Shown piece after piece: positions 8,960-17,467 of a stretch of 64,000 nt of DNA. The notes beneath the pieces are model-generated. The model did not search any database. It saw nothing but the letters and a program-made list of their open reading frames with translations, and was not told where the DNA came from. Position 1 is the first letter of the stretch. Each line of letters opens with the position of its first letter. Origin of the DNA: Halorubrum hochsteinianum (lineage in GTDB: Archaea; Halobacteriota; Halobacteria; Halobacteriales; Haloferacaceae); NCBI RefSeq assembly GCF_023702125.1, contig NZ_CP098415.1, positions 248,001 through 312,000 on the forward strand, written 5' to 3'. Both the position numbers and the translations under genes were made by a program.

Positions 8960-9433
8960 TCACGGCGCAACGCTGGCGGGGACCCCGCCGCCGACCCGTC
9001 GCCGGACGTACGCGAGCGGGACGCCGACGAGGAGCCCGGCGACGGCGGCGAACCCGAGGGTCAGGCTCACGATCGACAGCACGGGCCCGGCCGCGAGCAG
9101 TTCCACGCCCCAGACCGCCACGAACCAGCCGGTCCAGAGCGTCCCGGTACCCAGCGCCGTGAGCAGGCCGAAGGCCGCGCCGGCCCGGTAGGAGAACGCC
9201 TCCCGGCGCTCGACCAGCCGCCACCAGCACGGGGGGCCGACGACGAGCGCGGGGGCCGCGAGCAGCGGGACCGGGAATACAGACGGGAGGCCGGCCACGT
9301 CGACGAAGAGGCGGAGCACGTCCGACAGGAAAACGGCGACGAGCGCGCCGCAGGCGAAGGCGTAGCCGCCCGCGAGCAGCGCCCACCCCCGCGGCGACCG
9401 GAACCCGGAGTCGGACCGGTGGGAGTCGTCCAT
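8960..9433 (-). CDS. Small four-helix membrane protein of unknown function
   Basis: The 157-residue protein starts MDDSHRSDSGFRSPRG and then shows four hydrophobic segments (about residues 17-38, 49-68, 84-110 and 118-142). It ends with a short basic stretch (YVRRRVG). I recognise no family motif. A TATA-like box (ggctttgtcc on the minus strand, near 9457) sits about 25 bases upstream of the ATG at 9431-9433. It lies alone between an ADH gene and the E1-alpha gene, all on the minus strand but each with its own promoter-like box. Confidence 0.6.
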   Translation of the reverse strand: MDDSHRSDSGFRSPRGWALLAGGYAFACGALVAVFLSDVLRLFVDVAGLPSVFPVPLLAAPALVVGPPCWWRLVERREAFSYRAGAAFGLLTALGTGTLWTGWFVAVWGVELLAAGPVLSIVSLTLGFAAVAGLLVGVPLAYVRRRVGGGVPASVAP

Positions 9434-9497
9434 GTCGGACGGTCGCGCCCCCGGGACAAAGCCGTTGGCGTGGGTGAAGCGCCGACTTGCGCCTTCC

Positions 9498-10538
9498 CTA
9501 CGGCGTGATGACGGCCCGGCCGTCGATCTCCCGGTGTTCGAGCTTCTCGGCGACCGCGTTGATCTCGCCGAGGTCGTACCGGCTCGTGTGGAGGTCGACG
9601 TCGCCCTGCTCGACGAGCGCGACGAGCTCCTGAAGCTCAGCGTACCGGCCGACGATGTTGCCGACGAAGGAGAACTCGCCGTTCACCAGCGCCTGCGCCG
9701 GCTCGTGGACGTGGCCGCCGTAGCCGATGATGTGGTGGTCGCCGCCGGCGGCGGTGATATCGGGCGCGTAGGCGGTCGTCACGTCCTCGCCGACGAAGTC
9801 GAGTACCTGCGCCGCCCCCGTGCCGTCCGTGATCGCCTCGATCTCGGCGGGCACGTCGTCGTCGGACGGGTTGACGAGGTGGTCCGCGCCGTACCCCTCG
9901 GCCAGATCGAGCGCCGAGTCCTTCAGGTCGACCGCCGTGATCTTCGCCGCGCTCATCGCGTCGAGACACTGGAGGCCGATGTGGCCGAGCCCGCCGACGC
10001 CGACGACGACCGCGTGGTCTCCGGGGTTCAGCTCCGCTGCGGCTTTCTTGACCGCGTGGTACGCGGTGATGCCGGCGTCGGCGTGGGGCGCGATGTCGAC
10101 CGGATCGACGCCGGACGGCAGCGGGATCACCGAGCGCTCGCTCGTGTGGAGGTACTCGGCGAAGCCGCCGTCCGTCGTGAGACCGTTGAACGCGTCGTTC
10201 TCGCAGTACATCGTCTCGCCGAGCCGGCAGGGGCGACACGTGCCGCAGGTCTGGACCGGGTGACAGATCACCGGATCGCCGGGGTCGACCAGATCGACGT
10301 CGTCGCCGACCTCGACGACGGTGCCGGCGTTCTCGTGGCCGAGCGTCATCGGAAGTTCCTGCGGGACGTACTCCGCCCACATCCCCTCGATGATGTGGTT
10401 GTCCGTCTGGCACCACCCCGCCCCCTCGACCTCGACGATCACGTCGTCCGGCCCGGTGGCTGCCGGCCGGTCGACCTCGTCGATAGTTAGCCCCTCGCTC
10501 ATGTCGTCCGTGTACTCGTGGAGTCTGGCTGCTTGCAT
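9498..10538 (-). CDS. Zinc-dependent alcohol dehydrogenase (MDR family)
   Basis: The 346-residue protein is a complete medium-chain dehydrogenase/reductase that oxidises alcohols or reduces aldehydes with NAD(P). Catalytic zinc ligands are visible: Cys43 (GWCQTDNH) and His68-Glu69 (GHEN). The structural zinc site is Cys98, Cys101, Cys104 and Cys112 (CGTCRPC...YC). The cofactor fold carries VVVGVGGLGHIGLQCL near residue 170, and the acidic residue after the next strand (AVDLKD) favours NAD. Start ATG 10536-10538 (MQAARLHEYTDDM) is preferred over one five codons upstream. It matches the family start and lies about 25 bases from cgtttatgtg on the minus strand near 10563. Confidence 0.85.
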   Translation of the reverse strand: MQAARLHEYTDDMSEGLTIDEVDRPAATGPDDVIVEVEGAGWCQTDNHIIEGMWAEYVPQELPMTLGHENAGTVVEVGDDVDLVDPGDPVICHPVQTCGTCRPCRLGETMYCENDAFNGLTTDGGFAEYLHTSERSVIPLPSGVDPVDIAPHADAGITAYHAVKKAAAELNPGDHAVVVGVGGLGHIGLQCLDAMSAAKITAVDLKDSALDLAEGYGADHLVNPSDDDVPAEIEAITDGTGAAQVLDFVGEDVTTAYAPDITAAGGDHHIIGYGGHVHEPAQALVNGEFSFVGNIVGRYAELQELVALVEQGDVDLHTSRYDLGEINAVAEKLEHREIDGRAVITP

Positions 10539-10583
10539 GCGAACAGGGCTCACGCGGGAGTCACATAAACGTTCGTCGCCGGC

Positions 10584-11411
10584 TCACAGCAGTCGGTCGA
10601 ACGCCCCGAGCGGCGGAAACCGGAGCGGCTCCCCACCGTCGGCGTCGTCGGGGGCCGGGTCGATCACCACCGGCGCGAGGGGGGCCGCGTCGTCGACCAG
10701 CGGGGAGTCGAGCCCGGCGGCCCCCGCGTCGTTGACCGGGACGCCGGCGGCGAGACGGGTGAACGCGGGTAACAGCAGCACGTCGGCCCCGCGGTAGGTC
10801 CCGGCACCGCGGAGGAAGCAGGGCCGCCGGTCGCCCTCGATCTCGATCGTCGGGTGGACGTGCCCGATCACGTACCGGTCGGCCGCGACCGACGGCGGTT
10901 CGTGGCCGTGACAGATCGCGGTGGTGCGCGTCTCTCGGCCGTCCGCGTCGGTGCCCACTTCCGGACCGCCCGCGTCGGAGCGCGTCCCCGATCCTCCCGC
11001 GACCGCCTCCTCAACGACGTACGCCTCCCGGACGGTCCCCGGCCACGCGTCCGCGAGCGCGGTGTCGTGGTTTCCGCCGACGAGTTCGAGGGTCGTTCCC
11101 CGGTCCGAACACGCCTCCCGGAGGGCGTTCAGGGTCTCGACGGCGCGGTCCGTGACCCGGTCGAACGCGTGGACGACGTCGCCGGCGACGACCGCGGTCG
11201 CGGGGTCGAACCGATCCAGGAGCGCACCGAACCGGTCGCAGAGGTCGTCGCGCTCGCCGAGCGGGAACGAGACGGCGGACGCCTCGGCGCGGCCGACGTG
11301 GAGGTCGGCGACGACGAGCGCGTCGGCCGCGGGGAGGTAGACGCCCCGCTCCGCGAACGCGACGTCCGGGAACGCGGTTCCGGCCGCGGCGTCGGCGTCC
11401 GACCCCGTCAC
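10584..11411 (-). CDS. Calcineurin-like metallophosphoesterase (ICC-like, COG1407 type)
   Basis: The 275-residue protein has the five metallophosphoesterase blocks in order: VVADLHVGRAEA, VVAGDVVHAFD, LVGGNHD, CHGHEP and IGHVHP. These supply the Asp, His and Asn residues that hold two metal ions. The C-terminal part (PCFLRGAGTYRGADVLLLPAF) is typical of the archaeal COG1407 group, thought to act on nucleic-acid or nucleotide phosphoesters. Translation is read from GTG at 11409-11411, overlapping the stop of the J-domain gene in GTGA, so the pair forms one operon. The upstream open frame inside the J-domain gene is not protein-like. An acidic, low-complexity insertion (about residues 145-175) separates the third and fourth blocks. 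Confidence 0.82.
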   Translation of the reverse strand: MTGSDADAAAGTAFPDVAFAERGVYLPAADALVVADLHVGRAEASAVSFPLGERDDLCDRFGALLDRFDPATAVVAGDVVHAFDRVTDRAVETLNALREACSDRGTTLELVGGNHDTALADAWPGTVREAYVVEEAVAGGSGTRSDAGGPEVGTDADGRETRTTAICHGHEPPSVAADRYVIGHVHPTIEIEGDRRPCFLRGAGTYRGADVLLLPAFTRLAAGVPVNDAGAAGLDSPLVDDAAPLAPVVIDPAPDDADGGEPLRFPPLGAFDRLL

Positions 11412-12172
11412 CGGCCGTACCCGGTCGACCGCTCGCGGCGGCGGTCGGCCTCGCGGTCCGCCGGACCGCCGTCGGCGTGGTTGCGGGCGGTCGCGTACGC
11501 CTCGCGGACGCGCCGGAACGACTCCTCGTCGCCGCCCTGGTCCGGGTGCGTCTCCTTGACGCGCTCGCGGTAGGCACCCTTCACCGCGTCGACGTCGGCG
11601 TCGCGGTCGAGCCCGAGTTCGTCGAAGGCGTCGCCGACGGGGTCGGCCCGGCCGGCAGAGTCGGCCCGCCCGCCGGAACCGCGGGCGGTCGACCGTCCGG
11701 CCCCGAACCGGTCGCCGCCGAAGCGCCCGGACGGACCGCGGCCCGCGTCGCTCGACTCGTCGGTCGCCCAGTCGGGCTCGTCGACGTCGAACGGGAGCCG
11801 GCGGCCGAGCCCGCGGCCCGGCATCTCGTGTTCGCAGAGGACCGTGTAGACGCCCTCGCCCTCCAGCCGGAAGTAGTCGTGCGCGTCGAAGGTGATGGCG
11901 ACGCCGCGCTCGGGCAGGTAGAAGGGGACGGAGACGCCGTCGAACGCGTGGTCCTCGCGGAACCGTTCGCCGGCCGCGTTCAGGTACGTCCGGATCTCGC
12001 GGCGGCGGCGCTCGTCGCCGGCGGCACCGCGGCCGCCGGTCGCCGCGGCGCGGGGCGGGGCGAACCGGTCGCCGAGGTAGAACGCGAGCGCGACGACCGC
12101 GGTGGCGACGACTCCGAGACCGATCCCCCAGAGCACCCACCGCGGCAGCAGTCCGGTGAGGTCGGCGATCAC
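11408..12172 (-). CDS. Membrane-anchored J-domain protein
   Basis: The 254-residue protein has one N-terminal membrane helix (about residues 9-33) and a middle part resembling no domain I know (FDAHDYFRLEGEGVYTVLCEHEM). A C-terminal J-domain covers about residues 185-235: DAFDELGLDRDADVDAVKGA, the HPD tripeptide in KETHPDQGGDEE, then FRRVREAYATA. J-domains stimulate DnaK-type chaperones, but no DnaK gene is nearby. It is the first gene of a two-gene operon with the phosphoesterase, coupled through GTGA. A TATA-like box lies near 12197 for the ATG at 12170-12172. Confidence 0.78.
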   Translation of the reverse strand: MIADLTGLLPRWVLWGIGLGVVATAVVALAFYLGDRFAPPRAAATGGRGAAGDERRRREIRTYLNAAGERFREDHAFDGVSVPFYLPERGVAITFDAHDYFRLEGEGVYTVLCEHEMPGRGLGRRLPFDVDEPDWATDESSDAGRGPSGRFGGDRFGAGRSTARGSGGRADSAGRADPVGDAFDELGLDRDADVDAVKGAYRERVKETHPDQGGDEESFRRVREAYATARNHADGGPADREADRRRERSTGYGR

Positions 12173-12279
12173 ACCCGCCGTAGCGGCTCCGCGGTAATCA
12201 AGCTCCCGACGGCCTCTCGGTTACGAGGCGTCGAGTACTGCGTGTGACAGGTGAGAAGAGTGGCTCCGGACCGACCGAC

Positions 12280-12537
12280 TCAGATCATCCCCTTCGCTTC
12301 CAGCCCGTCGAGGATGTCGTCGACCAGCTCCTCGGCGGTGTCGTAGGGGAACTCCTGTTCGCTGCCGAGCTTCGCCGCCATCTCCATGGCGGTGAAGCTC
12401 ACGTCGCCGGCCTCGAACTTCGTCCCCGGGCCGTCCGGCAGCGCCGGGACGAGGTCCATCTGGTTCTCGACGGGGAAGTCTGCGCCGCCGAACGCGTCCA
12501 TGAACTGTTCGCGGAGTTCCGCTCTCACGTCGCTCAT
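12280..12537 (-). CDS. MTH865-family small protein
   Basis: The 85-residue acidic protein starts MSDVRAELREQFMDAFGGAD. It keeps the pattern of the MTH865 family (Pfam PF07747): FPVENQMDLVPALPDGPGT, then FEAGDVSFTAMEMAAKL and FPYDTAEELVDDILDGLEAK. The family is a small helical fold found across archaea with no firm function. Start ATG 12535-12537 is chosen over one two codons upstream because it gives the usual length, and a TATA-like box (ccttttgcg on the minus strand) lies near 12566. It stands alone. Confidence 0.75.
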   Translation of the reverse strand: MSDVRAELREQFMDAFGGADFPVENQMDLVPALPDGPGTKFEAGDVSFTAMEMAAKLGSEQEFPYDTAEELVDDILDGLEAKGMI

Positions 12538-12673
12538 ACACACGACTTCCCGCGAGCGACCGCAAAAGGGTTGCGGAACAACGATAAACTAATTGAGCGT
12601 TTCAGCACGCGCGAAGCCCGACGGCCGTGCCGGATCCTGCGAACCTTTGTCGCTGGCGCGGACAGTAACGGAC

Positions 12674-13732
12674 ATGGCACGCGAGTTCGACTTCGAGTTC
12701 GACCTGCTCCGAGAGCTGACCGAGGCCCGCGGCGTCCCGGGCTACGAGGACGACGTCCGCGAGGTCGTCCGGCGCGAGTTCGCCGACAGCGTCGACCGCG
12801 TCCGGACCGACGCGATGGGCAACGTCGTCGGCACCATCGAGGGCGAGTCGGACTACTCGGTGGCCGTCGCGGCCCACATGGACGAAATCGGGTTCATGGT
12901 CCGTCACGTCACCGACGACGGGTTCGTTCAGGTGGACCCCCTCGGCGGCTTCGACGCCCGGGTGCTGCGCGCGCAGCGCGTCACCGTCCACGGCGACGAG
13001 GACCTGACGGGCGTCATCGGCTCGGTCCCGCCGCACACGCTCACGGACGAACAGAAGGAGAAGGACGACGAGGTCAAAGACGTGTTCATCGACCTCGGGC
13101 GCGACGCCGAGGCGGTCGACGACCTCGTGAGCGTCGGCGATCTGGTCACCCTCGACCAGACCACGACCCGGATGGGCGACCGGGTCACGGGCAAGGCGCT
13201 CGACGACCGGATCTGCCTGTTCGCGATCTTAGAGGCCGCCCGCCGGATCGACGAGCCCGACGTGACGATCCACTTCGCGGCGACGGTCCAGGAGGAGGTC
13301 GGCCTCCGGGGCGCGAAGGCGCTCGGCGTCGACATCGACCCCGACCTCGCGGTCGCGCTGGACGTCACCGTCGCCAACGACGTGCCGCAGGTCGGCGACG
13401 CGGCCGACGCCGTCACCGAACTCGGCGAGGGGACGGCCGTCAAGCTGAAGGACTCCTCGGTGATCACCAGCCCGAAGGTCCACCGCCGACTCACCGACGT
13501 GGCCGAGGCCGAGGGGATCGACCACCAGCACGAGGTGCTGCCCGCGGGCGGCACCGACACCGCGGGATTCCAGAACACGGCGGGCGCGAAGCCGGTCGGC
13601 GCGATATCGATCCCGACGCGGTACCTCCACACCGTCACCGAGACCGCCGACGGCGGCGACGTGGAGGCGACGATCGACCTGCTGACGGCGTTCTTGGAGT
13701 CCGAGACGGGCGAGCACGACTACACGCTCTGA
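12674..13732 (+). CDS. M42-family metallopeptidase (aminopeptidase / tetrahedral peptidase)
   Basis: The 352-residue protein is a cytosolic M42 peptidase, a family of large tetrahedral aminopeptidases trimming short peptides. Metal-site and catalytic blocks are present in order: AAHMDEIGF (His, Asp), GKALDDRI (bridging Asp), VQEEVGLRGA (catalytic Glu plus ligand Glu), VALDVT (Asp) and the late YLHTVTE (His). The N-terminal LRELTEARGVPGYE is also typical. Start ATG 12674 fits the TATA-like acctttgtc near 12648; the frame extends 27 codons upstream without support. A lysine/glutamate-rich loop (near residue 125) stands out. Which residues the enzyme cleaves cannot be read from sequence. Confidence 0.88.
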   Translation: MAREFDFEFDLLRELTEARGVPGYEDDVREVVRREFADSVDRVRTDAMGNVVGTIEGESDYSVAVAAHMDEIGFMVRHVTDDGFVQVDPLGGFDARVLRAQRVTVHGDEDLTGVIGSVPPHTLTDEQKEKDDEVKDVFIDLGRDAEAVDDLVSVGDLVTLDQTTTRMGDRVTGKALDDRICLFAILEAARRIDEPDVTIHFAATVQEEVGLRGAKALGVDIDPDLAVALDVTVANDVPQVGDAADAVTELGEGTAVKLKDSSVITSPKVHRRLTDVAEAEGIDHQHEVLPAGGTDTAGFQNTAGAKPVGAISIPTRYLHTVTETADGGDVEATIDLLTAFLESETGEHDYTL

Positions 13733-13768
13733 TCGGGTTCCGGCGTCGTCGCCCCGCGGCAGTCGAGG

Positions 13769-15070
13769 TTAGTCGTCGCCGGGGGCCACCGGTCCCGGAT
13801 CGCGGGCGGCGCGGTGTGCGGCCCGCGCCTGCCACGCGAAGCCGGTCGTCGCGAACGCGATGAACCCGGCCGCGAGCAGGAACCCCGTCTCGGTCGTCGT
13901 GAAGTCCATCGTGCTGCCGACCAGCACCGGACCGACCACCTGTCCGACCTTCCACGACACCGAGCGCAGGCTCATCGCGCTGGCGACGGAGTCGTACGCC
14001 TCCCCCTCGCTGACGAACAGCGACATGCTCGCCGGCAGCCGGATCGAGTCGGCGATTCCCAGAAGCGAGTAGGCGGCGAACAGCGCGAAGAAGGCCCCGC
14101 CGAGCGTCTGTGAGTCGCCGAGGTACGAGACGGTGACCGGCGAGACGGTCCCCTCGAAGTAGGCCGCGAGGGGAATGGTCGCCGTGCCGACGCCGTACAG
14201 GAGCGCGCCCACCGCGACGAACAGGTAGGTGCGCTCGTAGCGGTCGGTGAGGTCGCCGACGAACCCCTGCGTGAGCGCCTTCGTCAGCTTCCCGCCGGCC
14301 ATGATCCAGCCGATGGCGAACGCGGAGATGCCGAACGAGGTCCGCGCGTAGATGGGGAGGAAGATGATCACCGCCATCTTGCCGACGCTGAACGTGAACC
14401 GGAAGAAGACAAGCGCGCGCAGCATCGGCAGGCCCAGCAGCGACCGGAACGTCTCGATCCCGCCGGCGTCCTCGGGGTCCTTCCGGCCGCCGGGGTTGTC
14501 GCGGAGGAAGGCGTACACCAGCGCGAACGCGGCGAGCGTGACGAGCGTCAAGACGAGGTACGTCTCCGAGAAGCCGTAGGCGTACAGTAGGTAGCCGCCG
14601 ACCAGGTCGCCGGCGAGCGACGAGAAGGAGGCGAACTGGTTGTACGAGCCGAGCCAGCGGCCCCGCTCGTCGTCCGGGCTGATCTCGCCGATCACCGTCG
14701 CGCCCGTGATCCAGAGGACGCTCGCGCCGAGCCCCTGGACCATCCGCACGAGGATGATGTGGACCGAGCTGTCGACTAAGGCGAACCCGGCGAAGACGGC
14801 GACGTTGACGAGGAAGCCGCCGAGCAGCCACCGCTTCGCGTTCCCGGTGTCGACCCACCGGCCCAGCGGGAGGACGATGACGAGCTGGACGACGGCGAAG
14901 GCGGTCCCGAAGAGCCCCTCGACGAACCCGGTGGTGCCGAACAGGTCCGCGTACAGCGCGAGGGCGATGAGGATCGTCGAGTACGCCTGACTGCGCGCGA
15001 ACGCGGTCCCGGCGAGCGCCGCGAACTCGCGGTCCCCGAGCAGCCGTACCGAGTTGCCGAACTTCGCCAC
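13769..15070 (-). CDS. MFS transporter, 12-helix exporter-like
   Basis: The 433-residue protein has about twelve hydrophobic helices in the two-bundle pattern of the major facilitator superfamily. The loop between helices 2 and 3 carries LPLGRWVDTGNAKR, the MFS A-motif region. GDLTDRYER marks the matching loop of the second half. The central cytoplasmic loop (about residues 195-225, DNPGGRKDPEDAGGIETFRS) is charged. The overall pattern resembles multidrug or sugar exporters; substrate unknown. The ATG at 15068-15070 has only a weak TATA-like stretch upstream. It is transcribed leftward, away from repeat copy B. Confidence 0.82.
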   Translation of the reverse strand: MAKFGNSVRLLGDREFAALAGTAFARSQAYSTILIALALYADLFGTTGFVEGLFGTAFAVVQLVIVLPLGRWVDTGNAKRWLLGGFLVNVAVFAGFALVDSSVHIILVRMVQGLGASVLWITGATVIGEISPDDERGRWLGSYNQFASFSSLAGDLVGGYLLYAYGFSETYLVLTLVTLAAFALVYAFLRDNPGGRKDPEDAGGIETFRSLLGLPMLRALVFFRFTFSVGKMAVIIFLPIYARTSFGISAFAIGWIMAGGKLTKALTQGFVGDLTDRYERTYLFVAVGALLYGVGTATIPLAAYFEGTVSPVTVSYLGDSQTLGGAFFALFAAYSLLGIADSIRLPASMSLFVSEGEAYDSVASAMSLRSVSWKVGQVVGPVLVGSTMDFTTTETGFLLAAGFIAFATTGFAWQARAAHRAARDPGPVAPGDD

Positions 15071-15237
15071 GGTCCTCTCGACTCGGCGCTAAGAGCGTCC
15101 CGGGAGAAAAGCCCCGTAGATCCGGCGGTCCGCGTGGGGTTATCGTTTCAGTCCGGCGAGCAGATCGGTGAGGCCGACCGTGGATAGTATTTAAAACCGC
15201 AGGAGGGAGTGACGACGACAATTTATAAAACGACGCT
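15071..15237. other. Non-coding stretch with TATA-like sequences upstream of repeat copy B
   Basis: No gene is seen. Two AT-rich spots occur, tagtatttaaaa (15185-15196) and tttataaaa (15222-15230). The second is a possible promoter for a transcript beginning inside repeat copy B, about 25 bases further on. Confidence 0.4.
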
Positions 15238-15660
15238 GTGGCGCGCGCCTCCGAGCGGCCGCCCCCGGCGGCCGCGAGGAGCGCGTGCGAGGGAGTCGGG
15301 CGCGCCGAGGACGACCGAAGGGAGTCCGACGGACGCGCCCGACGAGGCTGGGGAGGCGTGAGGTGCGGTCGGGGCGGGAATCGAAGCGGCAGCCGTGAGG
15401 CGGGCAGAGGCGAAGTAAGCACCGCAGCGAGGGAGCGGCAGCGACTGAGCGAGGAGCGCAACGAGCGTCTGCCCGCCTCACGGCTGGGGCTTCGGAGGTG
15501 TCCGTGTCGGTTAAGCCGTTATAAATAAGACAAACGGCGTACAGCCGAGCGGCTGGGGCTTCGGCCGTGTTCGTGTCGATCGTTTTCGTATAAACAGCAG
15601 CGTAGTATCGAGCGACTGGGGGTTCGGTAGTGCTCGTGTCGATTAGCGATTTATCAGACC
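15238..15660 (+). repeat. Structured intergenic repeat, copy B (most complete)
   Basis: This is the best preserved of three related elements. It begins gtggcgcgcgcct, as copy A does. A perfect 10-base hairpin follows (15295-15304 with 15334-15343), then the block gacgaggctggggaggcgtg from 15341. Next comes a perfect 18-base stem (15390-15407 with 15469-15486) around a loop containing taagcaccgcagcgagggag. After the stem, the 3' end sequence (ggctggggcttcgg, then cgtgtcg) appears three times, starting at 15482, 15551 and 15614. Each copy is followed by an AT-rich spot such as ttataaat or tataaac. It fills the gap downstream of purNH. Frames crossing it change between copies, arguing against protein coding. 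Confidence 0.75.
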
Positions 15661-15695
15661 GACACGCGCACTCCCGACTCCGCAGCCGAACGAAG

Positions 15696-17300
15696 CTAGT
15701 CGTGTCGGAAGCAGCGCGAGCCGGTGAACGCCATCGCCATGTCGTGTTCGTCGGCGGCGGCGATCACGTCCTCGTCGTTGACCGAGCCGCCGGGCTGGAT
15801 CACGGCCTCGATCCCCGCGTCGGCCGCCTCCTCGATCGCGTCCGGGAACGGGAAGAAGGCGTCCGAAGCCATCACCGCGCCCTCGGCGGACTTCCCCTCC
15901 GCGTCCTTCTCGGCCTTCATCGCCGCGAGCGTGACCGCGTCGACCCGCGAGACCTGTCCCATGCCGACGCCGACCGTCTCCGTGCCGGTCGCGAACAGGA
16001 TGCCGTTCGACTTGACGTGTTTCAGCGTCCGCCACGCGAACAGCATCGTCTCGACCTGCTCGTCGGTCGGTTCGCGCTCGGTGACGAACTCCAGGTCCTC
16101 CGCGGTCGGCGACTGCCGGTCGCGCTCCTGAACGAGGCGGCCGCCGACGACCGGCTTCTCCGTGAACCGCTCCGAGAAGCGGTCGTCGCCCTCGCCGAGC
16201 GGCCCCACGTCGAGCACGCGGAGGTTCTTCTTCTCGCGGAGCACGTCGAGCGCGCTGTCGGTGTAGCCCGGCGCGACGACGACCTCCTTGAACGAGTCGG
16301 CGACCGCGGTGGCGGTGTCGGCGTCGCACTCGCGGTTGAGGGCGACGATGCCGCCGAACGCCGACTTCGCGTCGGTGCGCAGCGCGCGGTCGTACGCGTC
16401 CGCGAGGTCGGACCCGACCGCGCAGCCCGCGGGGTTGGTGTGTTTGATCACCGCGGCCGCGGGGTCGTCGAACTCCTTCACGAGGTTCAGCGCGGCGTCC
16501 GCGTCGTTGTAGTTGTTGTAGCCCATGCCCTTCGCGCCGGGGTTCAGCTGGTCGGCGTCGACGACGCTCGCCTCCTCGCAGCCGTCGTCGACGTACAGGG
16601 CGGCGTCCTGATGCGGGTTCTCGCCGTACCGGAGCGTGGCGGTCCGCTCCTCGGAGACGAACCGCCGCTCCGGGAAGTCGCCGCCCACGTCGCCCTCGAC
16701 CGCGACGTCGACGGGGTTCCCGTCGGCGTCCCGCTCGACGGTCACCCGGTCCTCGGCGAACCAGCGGACCGCCCGCGGGTAGGCGGTGAACTCGGCCTCG
16801 CGGAGGACGCGCGCCTTCAGCGAGTCGGCGTCGTCGTCCTCGTACACCGGGATCGGCTCCTGCGTGACGACCGGGCCGGCGTCGACCGCCTCGGTGACGA
16901 CGTGGACCGTACAGCCGGTCGTCCGGACGCCGGCCTCCAAGACCTGTTCGTGGGCGTCCGTGCCGGGGAACGACGGGAGCAGCGAGGGGTGGACGTTCAG
17001 CGTCGTCGGGACGGCGTCGAGGAACTCGTCCGTCAGCACGCGCATGTAGCCGTCCAGACAGACCAGGTCGACGTCGTAGTCGGAGAGCCGCTCGACGACC
17101 CGGCGCTCGTGCGCCTCCCGCGACTCGCCCTCCTCGCGCTCGACGACCTCGGTCGGGACGCGGCGCTCCGTGGCGGCCTCCAGGACGGGTGCCTGCTCGC
17201 GGTTCGTCAGGACGACCGACAGCTCAGCGCCGCCCGGCGCGGCGTCGGCGATGTGTCTGAGGTTCCGTCCCCGGTTGCTCGCGAGTCCGGCGATCTTCAT
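15696..17300 (-). CDS. purNH: Fused GAR transformylase and AICAR transformylase (PurN-PurH type)
   Basis: One 534-residue protein joins two formyl transfers of purine synthesis. Residues 1 to about 195 are a PurN-like phosphoribosylglycinamide formyltransferase: GLASNRGRNLRHI, catalytic Asn-His in TLNVHPSLLPSFPGTDAHEQ, and Asp in TEAVDAGPVV. From about residue 210 it is an AICAR transformylase: RYGENPHQDAALYV, IKHTNPAGCAVG, DAFFPFPDAI and a C-terminal AMAFTGSRCFRH. The IMP cyclohydrolase part of bacterial PurH is absent, consistent with a separate PurO enzyme in haloarchaea. It is divergent from purB. A TATA-like box (tatat, 17324-17328) lies 26 bases from the ATG at 17298-17300. Confidence 0.9.
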   Translation of the reverse strand: MKIAGLASNRGRNLRHIADAAPGGAELSVVLTNREQAPVLEAATERRVPTEVVEREEGESREAHERRVVERLSDYDVDLVCLDGYMRVLTDEFLDAVPTTLNVHPSLLPSFPGTDAHEQVLEAGVRTTGCTVHVVTEAVDAGPVVTQEPIPVYEDDDADSLKARVLREAEFTAYPRAVRWFAEDRVTVERDADGNPVDVAVEGDVGGDFPERRFVSEERTATLRYGENPHQDAALYVDDGCEEASVVDADQLNPGAKGMGYNNYNDADAALNLVKEFDDPAAAVIKHTNPAGCAVGSDLADAYDRALRTDAKSAFGGIVALNRECDADTATAVADSFKEVVVAPGYTDSALDVLREKKNLRVLDVGPLGEGDDRFSERFTEKPVVGGRLVQERDRQSPTAEDLEFVTEREPTDEQVETMLFAWRTLKHVKSNGILFATGTETVGVGMGQVSRVDAVTLAAMKAEKDAEGKSAEGAVMASDAFFPFPDAIEEAADAGIEAVIQPGGSVNDEDVIAAADEHDMAMAFTGSRCFRHD

Positions 17301-17467
17301 ACCTGTGGGTCCGACCGATCGGGTATATCGATTGCGGTCCGCGCCGGTGTAATACGCACGTTTGCGGATCGAGACGGGGGTTCGACGGGACGAGAGCGCG
17401 AGACGGATCCACGTCCGTGCGTCGCCCCATCGACACGCTTTTGCTGGCTCCGCGGGCAGTCGCGGAC
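17301..17467. promoter_or_regulatory. Divergent promoter region between purNH and purB
   Basis: The gap is 167 bases. Leftward, gggtatatcg at 17321-17330 is 26 bases from the purNH start. Rightward, acgcttttgct near 17435-17445 is about 27 bases from the purB ATG at 17468. Both spacings fit leaderless transcripts, so the two purine genes can be co-regulated from here. I see no clear operator. Confidence 0.5.
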
